Assembly: GCF_021352225.1 (NCBI RefSeq) | Contig: NZ_JAAUVI010000003.1 | Coordinates: forward strand, 1-64,000 | Origin: Methylobacterium sp. C25 | GTDB lineage: Bacteria > Pseudomonadota > Alphaproteobacteria > Rhizobiales > Beijerinckiaceae | Reading direction: 5' to 3' | Length of the DNA stretch: 64,000 nt | Shown here: positions 25,412-34,620 of the stretch, piece after piece | Layout: each line of letters starts with the position of its first letter | Position numbering within the stretch: the first letter of the stretch is position 1 | Notes under the pieces: generated by a model | Databases searched by the model: none | What the model was told of the DNA's origin: nothing | The model's input: the letters and a program-made list of their open reading frames with translations, nothing else | Program-made: the position numbers and the translations under genes

Positions 25412-26623
25412 ATGGACCGACGCCTTCTCGTTCTCGCCCTCGGCATGTTCGCGCTGGGGACGGACAGCTTCGTCGTGGCCGGCGTCCTGCCGGCCGTGGC
25501 GAAGAGCTTCGACATCGGCATCGGCGCGGCCGGTCAGATGACGACCGTCTACGCCGTGACCCTGGCGCTGCTCGCGCCGACCATCGCGGCCCTGGCGGCG
25601 CACGTGCCGCGCAAGCGGCTCCTGCTGACGGGCCTCGGGGTCTTCGTTCTCGCCAATCTGGGCACCGCCTTCGCCCCGAGCTTCGCGATCGCCCTCGCGA
25701 CGCGCGCGCTCGCCGGCCTCGGCGCGGCCATGTTCTTCCCGACGGCGACCGGCTCCGCCGCCTCGATCGTTCCGCCGGAAAAGAGAGGGGCCGCGCTCTC
25801 GATCGTGGCCACCGGCATGACGGTCTCGACGGCGCTCGGCGCGCCGATCGGAACCCTGATCGGCGGCCTCGGCGACTGGCACTGGACCATGGTCTTCGTC
25901 GCGGCTCTCGCCGCGCTGTCCGGGCTCGGGGTCCTGGCCTTCCTCTCCCATATCCCGATGCCGCCGGCCGTTTCGCTCGGGCAGCGGCTCGCGCCCCTCG
26001 CCGATGCGCGCGTCGGGCTCACCCTGGCGACGACCTTCCTGTTCTTCACGGCGGCCTTCACGATCTACACATACTTCGCCGCCGTGTTCGGACGGGCGAC
26101 CGGGCACGATCCGGCCAAGCTCGCGGCGCTCCTCGTCGCCTGGGGCGCGGCCGGGACGGTCACGAACCTGTGGTCCGGCCGGCTGGTCGATGCGGTCGGG
26201 TCCCGCAAGGTGCTCGCGGCCATGCTCGCCATGGTGCTCGCCGACTTCCTGTTCCTGCCATCGACCAGCGCCGCGCTGTGGTCGGCCTTCCCGGCTGCCA
26301 TCCTCTGGGGCGCCTGCGGCTGGGGCTCGTCCGTCCCGCAGCAGCACCGCATCGTCGGCATCGCGCCGCAGATCGCGCCGATCATCCTGGGTCTGAACAA
26401 CTCCGCCGTCTTCCTCGGCACCACCGCGGCGGGACTCGTCGGCGCGGCGGGCATCCAGGTCCTGGGAGCCGATCGGCTCGGATATCTCGCGGCCGCCCTC
26501 GTCGCCGCCGCCATGATCGTGTCGGAACTGGCGGATCGGCGGATCGGCGCGGCGAAGGCCGCAGGCACACCGGATCGGCCGGCGCCGGCACCCGTCGCCA
26601 TGCCCGAGGAGGCGAGGGCCTGA
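25412..26623 (+). CDS. MFS transporter, DHA1 (AraJ/Cml) type
   Basis: A 403-residue, 12-helix exporter-type MFS protein. Features are LALGMFALGTDSFVVAGVLPAVAKSFDI in helix 1, APTIAALAAHVPRKRLLLTGLGVF between helices 2 and 3, and GAPIGTLIGGLGDWHWTMVFV in helix 5 (motif C-like). The family exports sugars, nucleosides and drugs such as chloramphenicol. The ATG at 25412 follows AGGTG; an upstream GTG in frame would add an unlikely hydrophilic leader. It is flanked by two paralogous small barrel proteins. Confidence 0.86.
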   Translation: MDRRLLVLALGMFALGTDSFVVAGVLPAVAKSFDIGIGAAGQMTTVYAVTLALLAPTIAALAAHVPRKRLLLTGLGVFVLANLGTAFAPSFAIALATRALAGLGAAMFFPTATGSAASIVPPEKRGAALSIVATGMTVSTALGAPIGTLIGGLGDWHWTMVFVAALAALSGLGVLAFLSHIPMPPAVSLGQRLAPLADARVGLTLATTFLFFTAAFTIYTYFAAVFGRATGHDPAKLAALLVAWGAAGTVTNLWSGRLVDAVGSRKVLAAMLAMVLADFLFLPSTSAALWSAFPAAILWGACGWGSSVPQQHRIVGIAPQIAPIILGLNNSAVFLGTTAAGLVGAAGIQVLGADRLGYLAAALVAAAMIVSELADRRIGAAKAAGTPDRPAPAPVAMPEEARA

Positions 26624-26707
26624 CGCGCAACCGGCGCGCCCCACTTGCCGAGGACGGGGCCTGCAATCCAACCCGGCCGCCATGCCGGCCACGAACGAGG
26701 ATATGAG

Positions 26708-27109
26708 ATGTCGACAGCTTTCCGAACCGCCGCCGCCCTGATCCTCGGCCTCGCCGTCTGCGGACCGGCGAGCGCACAACCCGCGCCGCCGCCAGTCCCG
26801 ACCACCAAGATCCTCGCCATTGGCACGGTCGATCCCGGCGCGGACATCGCAAAGATCCGGGAGATCCTGCCGACCGAAGTCAAAGAGACCGTGGGCCTCT
26901 ACCTCGATGGCAAGATCGACCAATGGTACTCGCTGCAGGGGCGCGCCGGTGTCGTCTTCATGTTGAACGTTACCGACACAGCAGCCGCTCACGAAATGCT
27001 GGCGAAGCTTCCACTCGGCCAAGCCCATCTCATGAGTTTCGAGCTCATCCCGCTCGCTCCGCTCAATCCGTTACGCAGGCTATCGGGGATGTCGGCGAAG
27101 CAGCCGTAA
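26708..27109 (+). CDS. Secreted muconolactone isomerase-like small protein
   Basis: A 133-residue protein with a signal peptide (STAFRTAAALILGLAVCGPASA) and a mature domain (KILAIGTVDPGADIAKIREILPTEVKETVGLYLDGKIDQWY, then MLAKLPLGQAHLMSFELIPLAPLNPLRRL) paralogous to the 97-residue cytosolic protein upstream. The start at 26708 follows GAGGAT. Together with the MFS exporter this gives a cytosolic and a periplasmic version of the same fold around one transporter. Confidence 0.75.
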   Translation: MSTAFRTAAALILGLAVCGPASAQPAPPPVPTTKILAIGTVDPGADIAKIREILPTEVKETVGLYLDGKIDQWYSLQGRAGVVFMLNVTDTAAAHEMLAKLPLGQAHLMSFELIPLAPLNPLRRLSGMSAKQP

Positions 27110-27234
27110 GGTTAGTTTGGCTCAGCACGAACGGACATGTAGCGCGGTCCAACAGCGCTCTCCGCTCATGTGCGATTCGACACAGCCGCCCCGGTGATCC
27201 CATCCGACGCCATTGACGGCCGCCTTCCGTAAAA

Positions 27235-27245
27235 ATACATGACGA
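27235..27245. promoter_or_regulatory. Candidate TetR operator half in front of RND genes
   Basis: ATACATGACGA, read on the minus strand TCGTCATGTAT, matches TCGTCATATAT at 31495-31505 in the tetR promoter at 10 of 11 positions. It lies about 40 bases before the RND fusion-protein start. It is a likely site of the TetR-type repressor. Confidence 0.4.
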
Positions 27246-27285
27246 ACGTAATTTATAAACCGGCGTGCGGCTAGAGGGCTATGGG

Positions 27286-28368
27286 ATGAACGCGAGAGTG
27301 TTCCTGGTGTTGGCTCCGCTGGCTCTGTCTGCATGCACGCAGGCCGAAACGGCGTCATCGCCCCCGCCACCGCTGGTCCAGACGATTGAAGTTCGCCCGG
27401 GCGAGGGTGGCATCGCCCGCTACACTGGTGTGGTCCGCGCCCGGACGGAGAGCAATCTCGGCTTCCGGGTCACGGGAAAAATCTTTGAGCGCCTCGTTGA
27501 TCCCGGTGACCGCGTGAAGCGGGGGCAGCCCCTCATGCGGCTCGATCGAACCGATTTCGTACTTGCCCTGAACTCGGCGAAGGCCGCGACGGAGGCAGCC
27601 CGCGCGCAAATGCTCCGGACCCGAGCCGACGAGGAGCGTAGCCGCAAGCTCGTCAGCGACGGTTGGACCTCGCGGCAGACCTACGATCAGAACAAGGCCG
27701 CGGCCGATGCGGCGGCAGCCCAGCTTGCCGCGGCCGAAGCTCAGTCGGGGCAGATCGAAAACCAGGCCGGCTATTCCGAGCTGCAAGCCGACGCCGACGG
27801 AGTCGTGATGGATGTGCCTGCCGAGCCCGGGCAGGTCGTCACTGCCGGCCAGACCGTCGTGCGGCTTGCCCGCGATGGCGCGAGAGAGGCTGAGATCTTC
27901 CTGCCAGAGGGCAGCGAACGCACGGCACGATCGGAAGCAAAGGCAGCGCTCTACGCCGATGCTGCCGGAGCGACCTACCCTGCTCGCCTGCGCGAGCTCT
28001 CTGCCATGGCAGACCCTGCCACACGCACCTACAGGGCCCGCTACATCCTGTCCGGAGGCGGTGAGACGGCACCACTCGGCGCGACGGTGACCCTGCAACT
28101 CAAACTGGCCGATGCCCAGCGCTCCGGTTCCGTCGCGGTGCCCCTCGGCGCGGTCTTCGACGACGGAAAGGGATCTTCGGTATGGCGGATCGACGGTGAA
28201 ACCGTCGTGCCACAGCGAGTCACCGTATCGCGGATGGGCGATGAGACTGCCGAGGTCGCCGACGGCCTCAGCGCCGGTGACCAGATCGTGTCGCTTGGTG
28301 CCCACCTGCTCAAGGCCGGCGAGAAGGTCCGCGTTGCCCCGGTCAGCATGACGGGAGTTGTGCGATGA
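27286..28368 (+). CDS. RND efflux periplasmic adaptor (lipoprotein)
   Basis: A 360-residue membrane-fusion protein. The lipobox LSAC gives Cys17. The order is lipoyl half (NLGFRVTGKIFERLVDPGDRVKRGQPLMRLD), coiled-coil hairpin (residues about 90-150), second lipoyl half (ADGVVMDVPAEPGQVVTAGQTVVRLA) and beta-barrel/membrane-proximal domains. It links the RND pump to an outer-membrane channel, which is not encoded here. The stop overlaps the RND start (ATGA). A second ATG five bases upstream is out of frame. Confidence 0.92.
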   Translation: MNARVFLVLAPLALSACTQAETASSPPPPLVQTIEVRPGEGGIARYTGVVRARTESNLGFRVTGKIFERLVDPGDRVKRGQPLMRLDRTDFVLALNSAKAATEAARAQMLRTRADEERSRKLVSDGWTSRQTYDQNKAAADAAAAQLAAAEAQSGQIENQAGYSELQADADGVVMDVPAEPGQVVTAGQTVVRLARDGAREAEIFLPEGSERTARSEAKAALYADAAGATYPARLRELSAMADPATRTYRARYILSGGGETAPLGATVTLQLKLADAQRSGSVAVPLGAVFDDGKGSSVWRIDGETVVPQRVTVSRMGDETAEVADGLSAGDQIVSLGAHLLKAGEKVRVAPVSMTGVVR

Positions 28369-31300
28369 CCGGGTTCAATCTGTCCGCTCTCGCGGTTCGC
28401 GAGCGGGCCGTCACGTTGTACCTCCTGATTGCCGTGGCGGCCGCCGGCTTCTTCGCCTTTGAAAAGCTCGGCCGAGCCGAGGACCCGACCTTCACGGTGA
28501 AGACCATGTCGGTCTCGGCCGCATGGCCCGGCGCGACGACGGGAGAGATCCAACGCCAGGTCGCCGACCCGCTGGAGAAAAGGCTGCAGGAGTTGACCTA
28601 CTACGACCGCGTCGAGACCACGGTCCGACCCGGGCTGATGCTGATGAAAGTCTACCTGAAGGACTCGATGCCGCCTGCGAAGCTGCAGGAGGAGTTCTAT
28701 CAGACGCGCAAGAAGCTCTCCGATCAGGCCGCGACCCTGCCGCGCGGCGTGATGGGACCGCTCTTCAACGACGAATTCTCCGACGTCTACTTTGCCCTTT
28801 ACGCCCTGCAGGCCCGCGACCTGCCACATCGTCAACTCGTGCTGCGGGCCGAGGACCTGCGCCAGCGCCTCTTGCGGGTGCCGGGTGTCGAGAAGATCAA
28901 CATCCTGGGCGAGCAGGCTCAGAAGATCTTCGTCGAGGTCTCATACCAGCGTCTCGCGACGCTCGGGATATCGGGCCAGCAGCTTCTCACGGCTCTGGCC
29001 AACCAGAACGACGTCACGCCGGCCGGATTCGTCGAGACGGTGGGTCCGCGGGTCTACCTGCGCCTCGACGGGGCGATCGACAGCCTTGATGTCCTGCGCA
29101 ACCTGCCGGTAGCGGCGGGCGACCGCAGCCTCAAGCTCGGCGACATCGCGGAGATCAAGCGCGGTTACGAGGATCCGAAGGTCTTCGCCATCCGCAATGA
29201 CGGCGAGCCGGCCCTGATGCTCGGCCTCGTGATGAAGCCGGGTTTCAACGGTCTCTCGCTCGGAGAGGCCCTCAATGCCGAAGAAGTTGCGATCCATCAC
29301 GAACTTCCGACCGGTCTCACCTTCGCGAAGATCACCGACCAGGCGAAGGTCATCGACGACGCAATCCATGAGTTCATGGTGAAGTTCTTTACCGCGCTCT
29401 CGGTGGTCATTGTGGTGAGCCTGCTGACGCTCGGTTTCCGGGTCGGGCTGGTGGTTGCGCTCGCTGTTCCCCTCACCCTCTCGGCCGTGTTCGTGGTGAT
29501 GATGCTGACCGGTCGCGACTTCGACCGGATTACGCTGGGTGCCCTGATCCTCTCGCTGGGTCTGCTCGTCGACGATGCGATCATCGCGATCGAAATGATG
29601 GTGGTGCGAATGGAGGAGGGTGCGGACCGGATCGCGGCCGCCACTTACGCCTGGAGCGCCACCGCCGCGCCGATGTTGACGGGCACTCTCGTCACCATCG
29701 CTGGCTTCCTACCGATCGGCTTCGCACGCTCGTCCGCCGGTGAATACGCCGGCAACATCTTCTGGGTGGTCGGCTTCTCGCTGATCGTCTCCTGGATCGT
29801 TGCCGTGACCTTCACCCCGTACCTCGGCGTGAAACTTCTGCCCGAGATCAAGAAGAAGGAGGGAGGCCATGAGGCGATCTACGCCACCAAGAACTACCAG
29901 CGCTTGCGGAGGCTCGTACGGTTCTCGGTAGACCACAAATGGCTCGCCGCCGGTATCACGGTCGGGCTGTTCGGCGTGGCCATTGCAGGCATGGGCAAGC
30001 TCGAGCAGCAATTCTTCCCAAACTCGGAGCGAGCCGAGTTGATCGTCGAGGTCACGATGCCGACGGGGTCCGCCTTCGGCGCGACGGAGGCGACCGTAAA
30101 GAAGGTCGAGGCCGCGGTGCGGGAGCAGCCGGAGGCGCGGGAGATCACGAGCTACATCGGACAGGGCATGCCGCGTTTCGTGCTCTCCTTCGACCCCGAA
30201 CTGCCGGATCCCGCCTTCGCGCAGATCGTCGTTCAGAGCGAAAGTAGCGCCGCCCGCGATGCCCTGCGGGTCAAGGTTCGCAAGCTCGTCGACGACGGAC
30301 GCTTTCCTGAGGCGCGCGTGCGGGTCCTGCAGATCGTTTTCGGACCGCCGATCCGCTTTCCCGTGGCGTTCCGCGTCGTGGGACCGGATATCGACGTGAT
30401 CCGCGGCATCGCCGATCAGGTGCGCGAGGTCATGCTCGCAAACCCGAACATGCGCCTCGTCCACCTCGACTGGGGGAACAAGACGCCGAGCCTGCATCTC
30501 GCGCTCGATCAGGAGCGCCTACGTTTGATCGGCCTGACCCCGAAGGAGGCCGGACTCCAACTCCAGAGCCTTCTGAATGGAACACCGGCGACTCAGGTCC
30601 GCGAGAACCTGCGCACCGTCGACGTCCTGCTGAGAAGCCCCGGGCCGGAGCGGCGCTCGCTCGGCGAGATTGGCGATATGACGCTCGCCACGAAAGATGG
30701 GCGCCAGGTTCCGGTCTCTCAGGTCGCTCATCTGGAGAGCCGCAGCGAGGATGCCGTGCTCAAACGCTACAATCGCGAGAGCTACATCCAGGTGCAGGGC
30801 GACGTCCTCGACGGCAAGCAGCCTCCGGACGTGACGATGCAGATCCTGCCGCAGCTCGCCGCCCTCAAGGCAAAGCTGCCTCCGGGCTATCGCATCGATA
30901 CGGCCGGCGCGGTCGAGGAAAGCGCCAAGGCGATGACAGCATTGGTCTCGATCTTCCCGCTCATGCTGATCGTCACGCTGACCGTGATCATGTTCCAGGT
31001 GCGCTCGTTTTCGACCATGTTCATGGTCTTTGCGACCGCTCCTCTCGGCGTGGTTGGAGCTGTGCCGACCCTTCTGCTCTTCCATCAGCCGTTCGGGTTC
31101 AACGCGATCCTCGGTCTGATTGGTCTATCGGGCATCCTGATGCGAAACACCCTGATCCTCGTCGATCAGATCCACCATGATCGTGAGGCAGGCCTCTCGG
31201 ACTACGAGGCCATCGTCGAGTCGACGGTGCGTCGCGCGAGACCTGTCATCCTCACGGCGGCCGCGGCCATGCTCGCCTTCATCCCCCTGACCCATTCGGT

Positions 31301-31466
31301 GTTCTGGGGGGCTCTGGCCTACGTCCTGATCGGCGGAGTCGGTGTCGGCACGCTGCTGACGTTACTCTTCCTGCCGGCTCTCTATGCGCTCTGGTTTCGC
31401 GTCAAGCAGGCACCGAAGATCGATCCTTCGCATCAGCCGGGCATGGTCCCTTCAGTCTCCCACTAA
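28365..31466 (+). CDS. RND efflux pump, inner-membrane subunit
   Basis: A 1033-residue pump with the two-fold RND layout: 12 helices and two large periplasmic loops. Helix 4 proton-relay acidic pair appears in LSLGLLVDDAIIAIEMMV; the helix 10-11 repeat shows LSGILMRNTLILVDQIHHD. The family exports drugs, solvents or metals with protons. The N terminus FNLSALAVRERAVTLYLLIAVAA is typical of the smaller proteobacterial RND branch outside AcrB proper. Substrate unknown; a TetR repressor follows directly. Confidence 0.93.
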   Translation: MTGFNLSALAVRERAVTLYLLIAVAAAGFFAFEKLGRAEDPTFTVKTMSVSAAWPGATTGEIQRQVADPLEKRLQELTYYDRVETTVRPGLMLMKVYLKDSMPPAKLQEEFYQTRKKLSDQAATLPRGVMGPLFNDEFSDVYFALYALQARDLPHRQLVLRAEDLRQRLLRVPGVEKINILGEQAQKIFVEVSYQRLATLGISGQQLLTALANQNDVTPAGFVETVGPRVYLRLDGAIDSLDVLRNLPVAAGDRSLKLGDIAEIKRGYEDPKVFAIRNDGEPALMLGLVMKPGFNGLSLGEALNAEEVAIHHELPTGLTFAKITDQAKVIDDAIHEFMVKFFTALSVVIVVSLLTLGFRVGLVVALAVPLTLSAVFVVMMLTGRDFDRITLGALILSLGLLVDDAIIAIEMMVVRMEEGADRIAAATYAWSATAAPMLTGTLVTIAGFLPIGFARSSAGEYAGNIFWVVGFSLIVSWIVAVTFTPYLGVKLLPEIKKKEGGHEAIYATKNYQRLRRLVRFSVDHKWLAAGITVGLFGVAIAGMGKLEQQFFPNSERAELIVEVTMPTGSAFGATEATVKKVEAAVREQPEAREITSYIGQGMPRFVLSFDPELPDPAFAQIVVQSESSAARDALRVKVRKLVDDGRFPEARVRVLQIVFGPPIRFPVAFRVVGPDIDVIRGIADQVREVMLANPNMRLVHLDWGNKTPSLHLALDQERLRLIGLTPKEAGLQLQSLLNGTPATQVRENLRTVDVLLRSPGPERRSLGEIGDMTLATKDGRQVPVSQVAHLESRSEDAVLKRYNRESYIQVQGDVLDGKQPPDVTMQILPQLAALKAKLPPGYRIDTAGAVEESAKAMTALVSIFPLMLIVTLTVIMFQVRSFSTMFMVFATAPLGVVGAVPTLLLFHQPFGFNAILGLIGLSGILMRNTLILVDQIHHDREAGLSDYEAIVESTVRRARPVILTAAAAMLAFIPLTHSVFWGALAYVLIGGVGVGTLLTLLFLPALYALWFRVKQAPKIDPSHQPGMVPSVSH

Positions 31467-31497
31467 CGATCGTCGATGGATCGTAAAATGTTAGTCG

Positions 31498-31509
31498 TCA
31501 TATATATGA
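31498..31509. promoter_or_regulatory. Perfect 12-base palindrome in front of tetR
   Basis: TCATATATATGA, a perfect palindrome within GTCGTCATATATATGAGGCG, 24 bases before the tetR start. It is the best candidate for an autoregulatory operator, supported by a near-match at 27235-27245. Confidence 0.5.
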
Positions 31510-31532
31510 GGCGTAATTGTTGAGGATCGCCC

Positions 31533-32078
31533 ATGCCACGCGTCTCGCAGGAACAGGCAAAGCTCAATCGCGCGCGGGTCGTCGAGGTCGCGGCGACCTT
31601 GTTTCGCGAACGTGGGCTGCACGGAGTCGGAGTGGCCGACATCATGTCCGCCGCCGGGCTGACGCATGGCGGCTTCTATGGGCAGTTCGCGAACAAGGAC
31701 GCCCTGGCCGTCGAGGCGTTCGAATGCGCGCTGTCCCAGGATCGCCGAGGCGACATCGAGGCCTTGGTGGCTGAGTACCTCTCCGCCGAGCACGTGAGAA
31801 CGCCAGGAACCGGTTGTCCGATCGCAGCACTCGCCAGCGACGTGGCTCGAGAGATGCCAGATAGCGCGGTGCGCCACCGCTTCACTCAGGGGGTCAGGCG
31901 ATTTTCAGAGCTCATAGGCAAACTTCTGCCGCGGAGTTCGGCCGAACGGCGCAGGCAGCGAGCTCTTGCCGCGATCTCGACTCTTGTCGGGGCTGTCATT
32001 CTCGCGCGGGCCGTCGACGATGAGCAGCTGTCTGGCGAGTTGCTCGATGCGGCGAAATCTGCAGTCGTGCCTCAGTAA
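31533..32078 (+). CDS. TetR-family regulator of the RND pump
   Basis: A 181-residue TetR protein. HTH residues about 15-60 (RVVEVAATLFRERGLHGVGVADIMSAAGLTHGGFYGQFANKDAL) are of the AcrR/NemR-like kind; the C-terminal domain carries GCPIAALASDVAREMP, the TetR_C pattern with a conserved Cys (about C92) seen in NemR-like sensors of electrophiles. It is codirectional and 66 bases downstream of the RND gene. That Cys makes an electrophile or oxidant signal plausible. Confidence 0.88.
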   Translation: MPRVSQEQAKLNRARVVEVAATLFRERGLHGVGVADIMSAAGLTHGGFYGQFANKDALAVEAFECALSQDRRGDIEALVAEYLSAEHVRTPGTGCPIAALASDVAREMPDSAVRHRFTQGVRRFSELIGKLLPRSSAERRRQRALAAISTLVGAVILARAVDDEQLSGELLDAAKSAVVPQ

Positions 32079-32089
32079 CGTGGATCGCA

Positions 32090-33031
32090 CTACGGCCTGT
32101 CGAGGGGCAATCTCCTCCGCTCAATCCAAGCATTGACGCCTTCGATGGAGCGGAAGTCCTCGAGTGCGTGGACACGCGCTCCAGGAAGCGCGTCGCGCGC
32201 CATGGTCGCGAGACTGCGGCCGGGCCCAAGTTCAAGTACGGATTCGGCGCCCAGTTCGCGACACGCCTCCAGGCAGCCGGCCCAGTCGATGGTCTGAGAA
32301 ATCTGGCGCGCGAGCTTGTCCAATCCGCCAGCCGGGTCGAAGAGCGTTGTTCCATCAAGCCCTTGAATGAGCCGCGGCGCGCCTGGAGGGGGTCGCTGCA
32401 GCGTCTCCCGAGCAAGGGCTTGGGCAAAACTCTGGCTTGCGTCGACGAGCAACGGCGTGTGCGAAGGGGTACGGACCGGGAGCAGGATGGCGCGCTGGGC
32501 ACCAGCGGCAGCAGCTTGGGTGCAGACGGCCTCGAGCGCTGTGCGCAAGCCTCCGACAACCGCGCTGTCGGGGGCGTTGCGTATGGCAAGCTGACACGCG
32601 TGGCGCTCGGCCAGTTTCGTAACGGTATCGAGGCTCAATCCGCGGATTCCTGCGAGCCCGTAGCCCTCGCCAGAGGCAGCATCCATTGCCTCTGCCCTGA
32701 CGGCGGCAAGGCGTAGAACTGAACCCGGTTCGAGCCGTCCCGCGCAACCCCACGCAGCGAGATCGCCGATGCTGTAGCCGGCGACGACCAAGCGTGAAGG
32801 TTTTGACTGATCGATAATTTTCCAGGCTGCGAGCGCAGCAGTGCAGCACAGGATCTGGCCCGTGCGATTGCCGTGAAGGTCGGCGTTCGGTTGTTCGACG
32901 AGGTCGCGCGGGTCGATGCCAAGCAGCGAGGCAGCAGCCTCGAACACGGGTTGCGCCTGCGGCGCGTCCTCCGTGAGATCGAACATCCCGGGGTGCTGCG
33001 CCCCCTGTCCAGAGCACAGCAGCGCTAGCAT
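32090..33031 (-). CDS. mdcH: Malonyl-S-ACP:ACP transacylase MdcH
   Basis: A 313-residue acyltransferase (FabD fold): CSGQGAQHPGMF at the start, nucleophile GYSIGD (S87) and the catalytic His region PSHTPLL. MdcH loads malonyl from malonyl-CoA onto the malonate decarboxylase ACP to start the cycle. It is the last gene of the mdc operon and overlaps mdcB by seven bases. Confidence 0.9.
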   Translation of the reverse strand: MLALLCSGQGAQHPGMFDLTEDAPQAQPVFEAAASLLGIDPRDLVEQPNADLHGNRTGQILCCTAALAAWKIIDQSKPSRLVVAGYSIGDLAAWGCAGRLEPGSVLRLAAVRAEAMDAASGEGYGLAGIRGLSLDTVTKLAERHACQLAIRNAPDSAVVGGLRTALEAVCTQAAAAGAQRAILLPVRTPSHTPLLVDASQSFAQALARETLQRPPPGAPRLIQGLDGTTLFDPAGGLDKLARQISQTIDWAGCLEACRELGAESVLELGPGRSLATMARDALPGARVHALEDFRSIEGVNAWIERRRLPLDRP

Positions 33032-33945
33032 GACGCTGGGCCTGCGGGAGGATCGGTCCGGGGATCCCAGCCGGATGTTCCGCGGGAGTGCCCAGCATGC
33101 TCATGGCATGCCACGAACAGCGTCATGGCGAGCAGATCAGCCGCGCCGCCGGGGCTGAGCCGCCGGGCTTTGAAATCGCGATGAATTGCTTCCGCCTGCT
33201 CCTGCCAATCGGGTTGGTCGACCCCGCCGCTATCAAGAAACTCGGCGGCGGCGCTGCGGGCGAAAGCGAGACCGTTCGAGCCCCCGCGATGGAGGAGATT
33301 GGTGTCCTCGGTCGCCGCGGTCAGAGCGAAGCAGGCTTCGACACGGGCTGCCTCGGGATCGCCAGGTCGGAGGGCCATTCCGCGCCGGAGGGCTGGGAGG
33401 CCGATTCGGTAGACAGTCGGGAAGCCGGCGGCGGCCTCGGCCGGGGCTCCGCCGACGCCGTGCCGGCGGCGGACGCGGGCACCGGGAGCGTGCAGGAGGA
33501 CGGGCCCGTTCAGAATACCCTTCGCGTGGGTGCGGGCTACGTGGGTACCGAGGGCGCCGGGGCGGATCGGCGAGACACCGGCTCCGAGGGCGCCGGCGGC
33601 GGAGGCGAGGAGGCCGAGGCCAAAGATGGCGCCGCGATGCGTGTTCACGCCGCCTGTCGCCGCGAGCATGGCTGTCTCCGCCGCGAGGCCAATGCAGCGC
33701 AGACCGTCCATGGGGAGGCCCCGGCTGCCGGCTTCGGCGAGCTCTTGGAAATAGGGTTCTAGGGCGGCGGCGCTGGCCTCGAAGGTGGCGGCGTCCATGT
33801 CGTCGTGGCTACCGCTGTCGACGTGGCTGACGAGGCCGGGCTTGGGATAGGTGTCGAGTTCGAGCCGCAGAGCCTCCACGGCGGAGCGGGCGATGAGGCC
33901 GGCGTCGCAGGCCGGCCGGAGGGCAAAGGCGGAGGCAGCGCTCAC
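33025..33945 (-). CDS. mdcB: Triphosphoribosyl-dephospho-CoA synthase MdcB
   Basis: A 306-residue CitG-family enzyme. The family stretches TYPKPGLVSHVDSGSHDDM and GGVNTHRGAIFGLGLLA are intact. It makes 2'-(5''-triphosphoribosyl)-3'-dephospho-CoA, the precursor of the prosthetic group of the decarboxylase ACP. ATGA overlap with mdcG. Confidence 0.92.
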   Translation of the reverse strand: MSAASAFALRPACDAGLIARSAVEALRLELDTYPKPGLVSHVDSGSHDDMDAATFEASAAALEPYFQELAEAGSRGLPMDGLRCIGLAAETAMLAATGGVNTHRGAIFGLGLLASAAGALGAGVSPIRPGALGTHVARTHAKGILNGPVLLHAPGARVRRRHGVGGAPAEAAAGFPTVYRIGLPALRRGMALRPGDPEAARVEACFALTAATEDTNLLHRGGSNGLAFARSAAAEFLDSGGVDQPDWQEQAEAIHRDFKARRLSPGGAADLLAMTLFVACHEHAGHSRGTSGWDPRTDPPAGPASC

Positions 33946-34619
33946 GCGGACGCCCTCCCCTTCAGTGAGGCGACGGCGCGCATCTCCAGGCGGTCACGAT
34001 GCTTGGCGAGGACGTCGCCCGTCTCGGGGGCGTCCAGCACTTCGCGCCAGTGCAGGCCGGCGCCGTCGGGCAGGAGGATTTCGCCGTCGAGGCGCATCGG
34101 GGCGGCCTCTGCGATGCGGGCGAGCGCGGCGAGGAAGCCGGCTGGGATGGTCTGCGTCGGCAGCGACCAGAGAACGTCGAGGTCCGAGGTGGCGGCGAGA
34201 TAGGTCAGGCCGGTGGCGGCCTGCCAGAGCAGGCTGCCGAAGGGGCGTGGCGTGAGGCCATGCTCGGCGCCGAGGGCGATCAGGGCATCGAGGGTGGTGT
34301 GCCAGGCCTCGGGCGCGACAGTGCGGGCGTCGGCGAGCGCGAGGACCGGATACAGCGAAAGGTCGTCGGGCGAGAACGCGAAGCCAATACGGCGCTTGCC
34401 GTCGGCAGGCGGCAGCGGCAGGCCGAGGGGGATGCTGTCGCGCGGCTCGCCGGGGAAGAAGCGGCGGACGATCAGCGGTCGGCCGGCCTCGGCCCAGCCG
34501 GCGAGCTGTGGCACGCCGTCGAGATCGGGACGCTGGCGCAGCATGGCCGCCCAGGCAGCGGGGTCGACGCGGACGAGGTCGTGGCGATGTGGTTGAGGGG
34601 AGAGGGTATCCCCGCCCAT
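33942..34619 (-). CDS. mdcG: Phosphoribosyl-dephospho-CoA transferase MdcG
   Basis: A 225-residue holo-ACP synthase of the malonate decarboxylase. It transfers the prosthetic group onto MdcC. The nucleotidyltransferase-like ATSDLDVLWSLP stretch and the N-terminal PHRHDLVRVDP fit MdcG. It starts one base after the mdcE stop. Confidence 0.9.
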   Translation of the reverse strand: MGGDTLSPQPHRHDLVRVDPAAWAAMLRQRPDLDGVPQLAGWAEAGRPLIVRRFFPGEPRDSIPLGLPLPPADGKRRIGFAFSPDDLSLYPVLALADARTVAPEAWHTTLDALIALGAEHGLTPRPFGSLLWQAATGLTYLAATSDLDVLWSLPTQTIPAGFLAALARIAEAAPMRLDGEILLPDGAGLHWREVLDAPETGDVLAKHRDRLEMRAVASLKGRASA

Positions 34620-34620
34620 C

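Noticed and set aside
25262..27028. Minus-strand ORF of about 588 codons
   Set aside because: Antisense to the MFS and secreted-barrel genes; Arg/Gly-rich low-complexity protein, typical of GC shadow.
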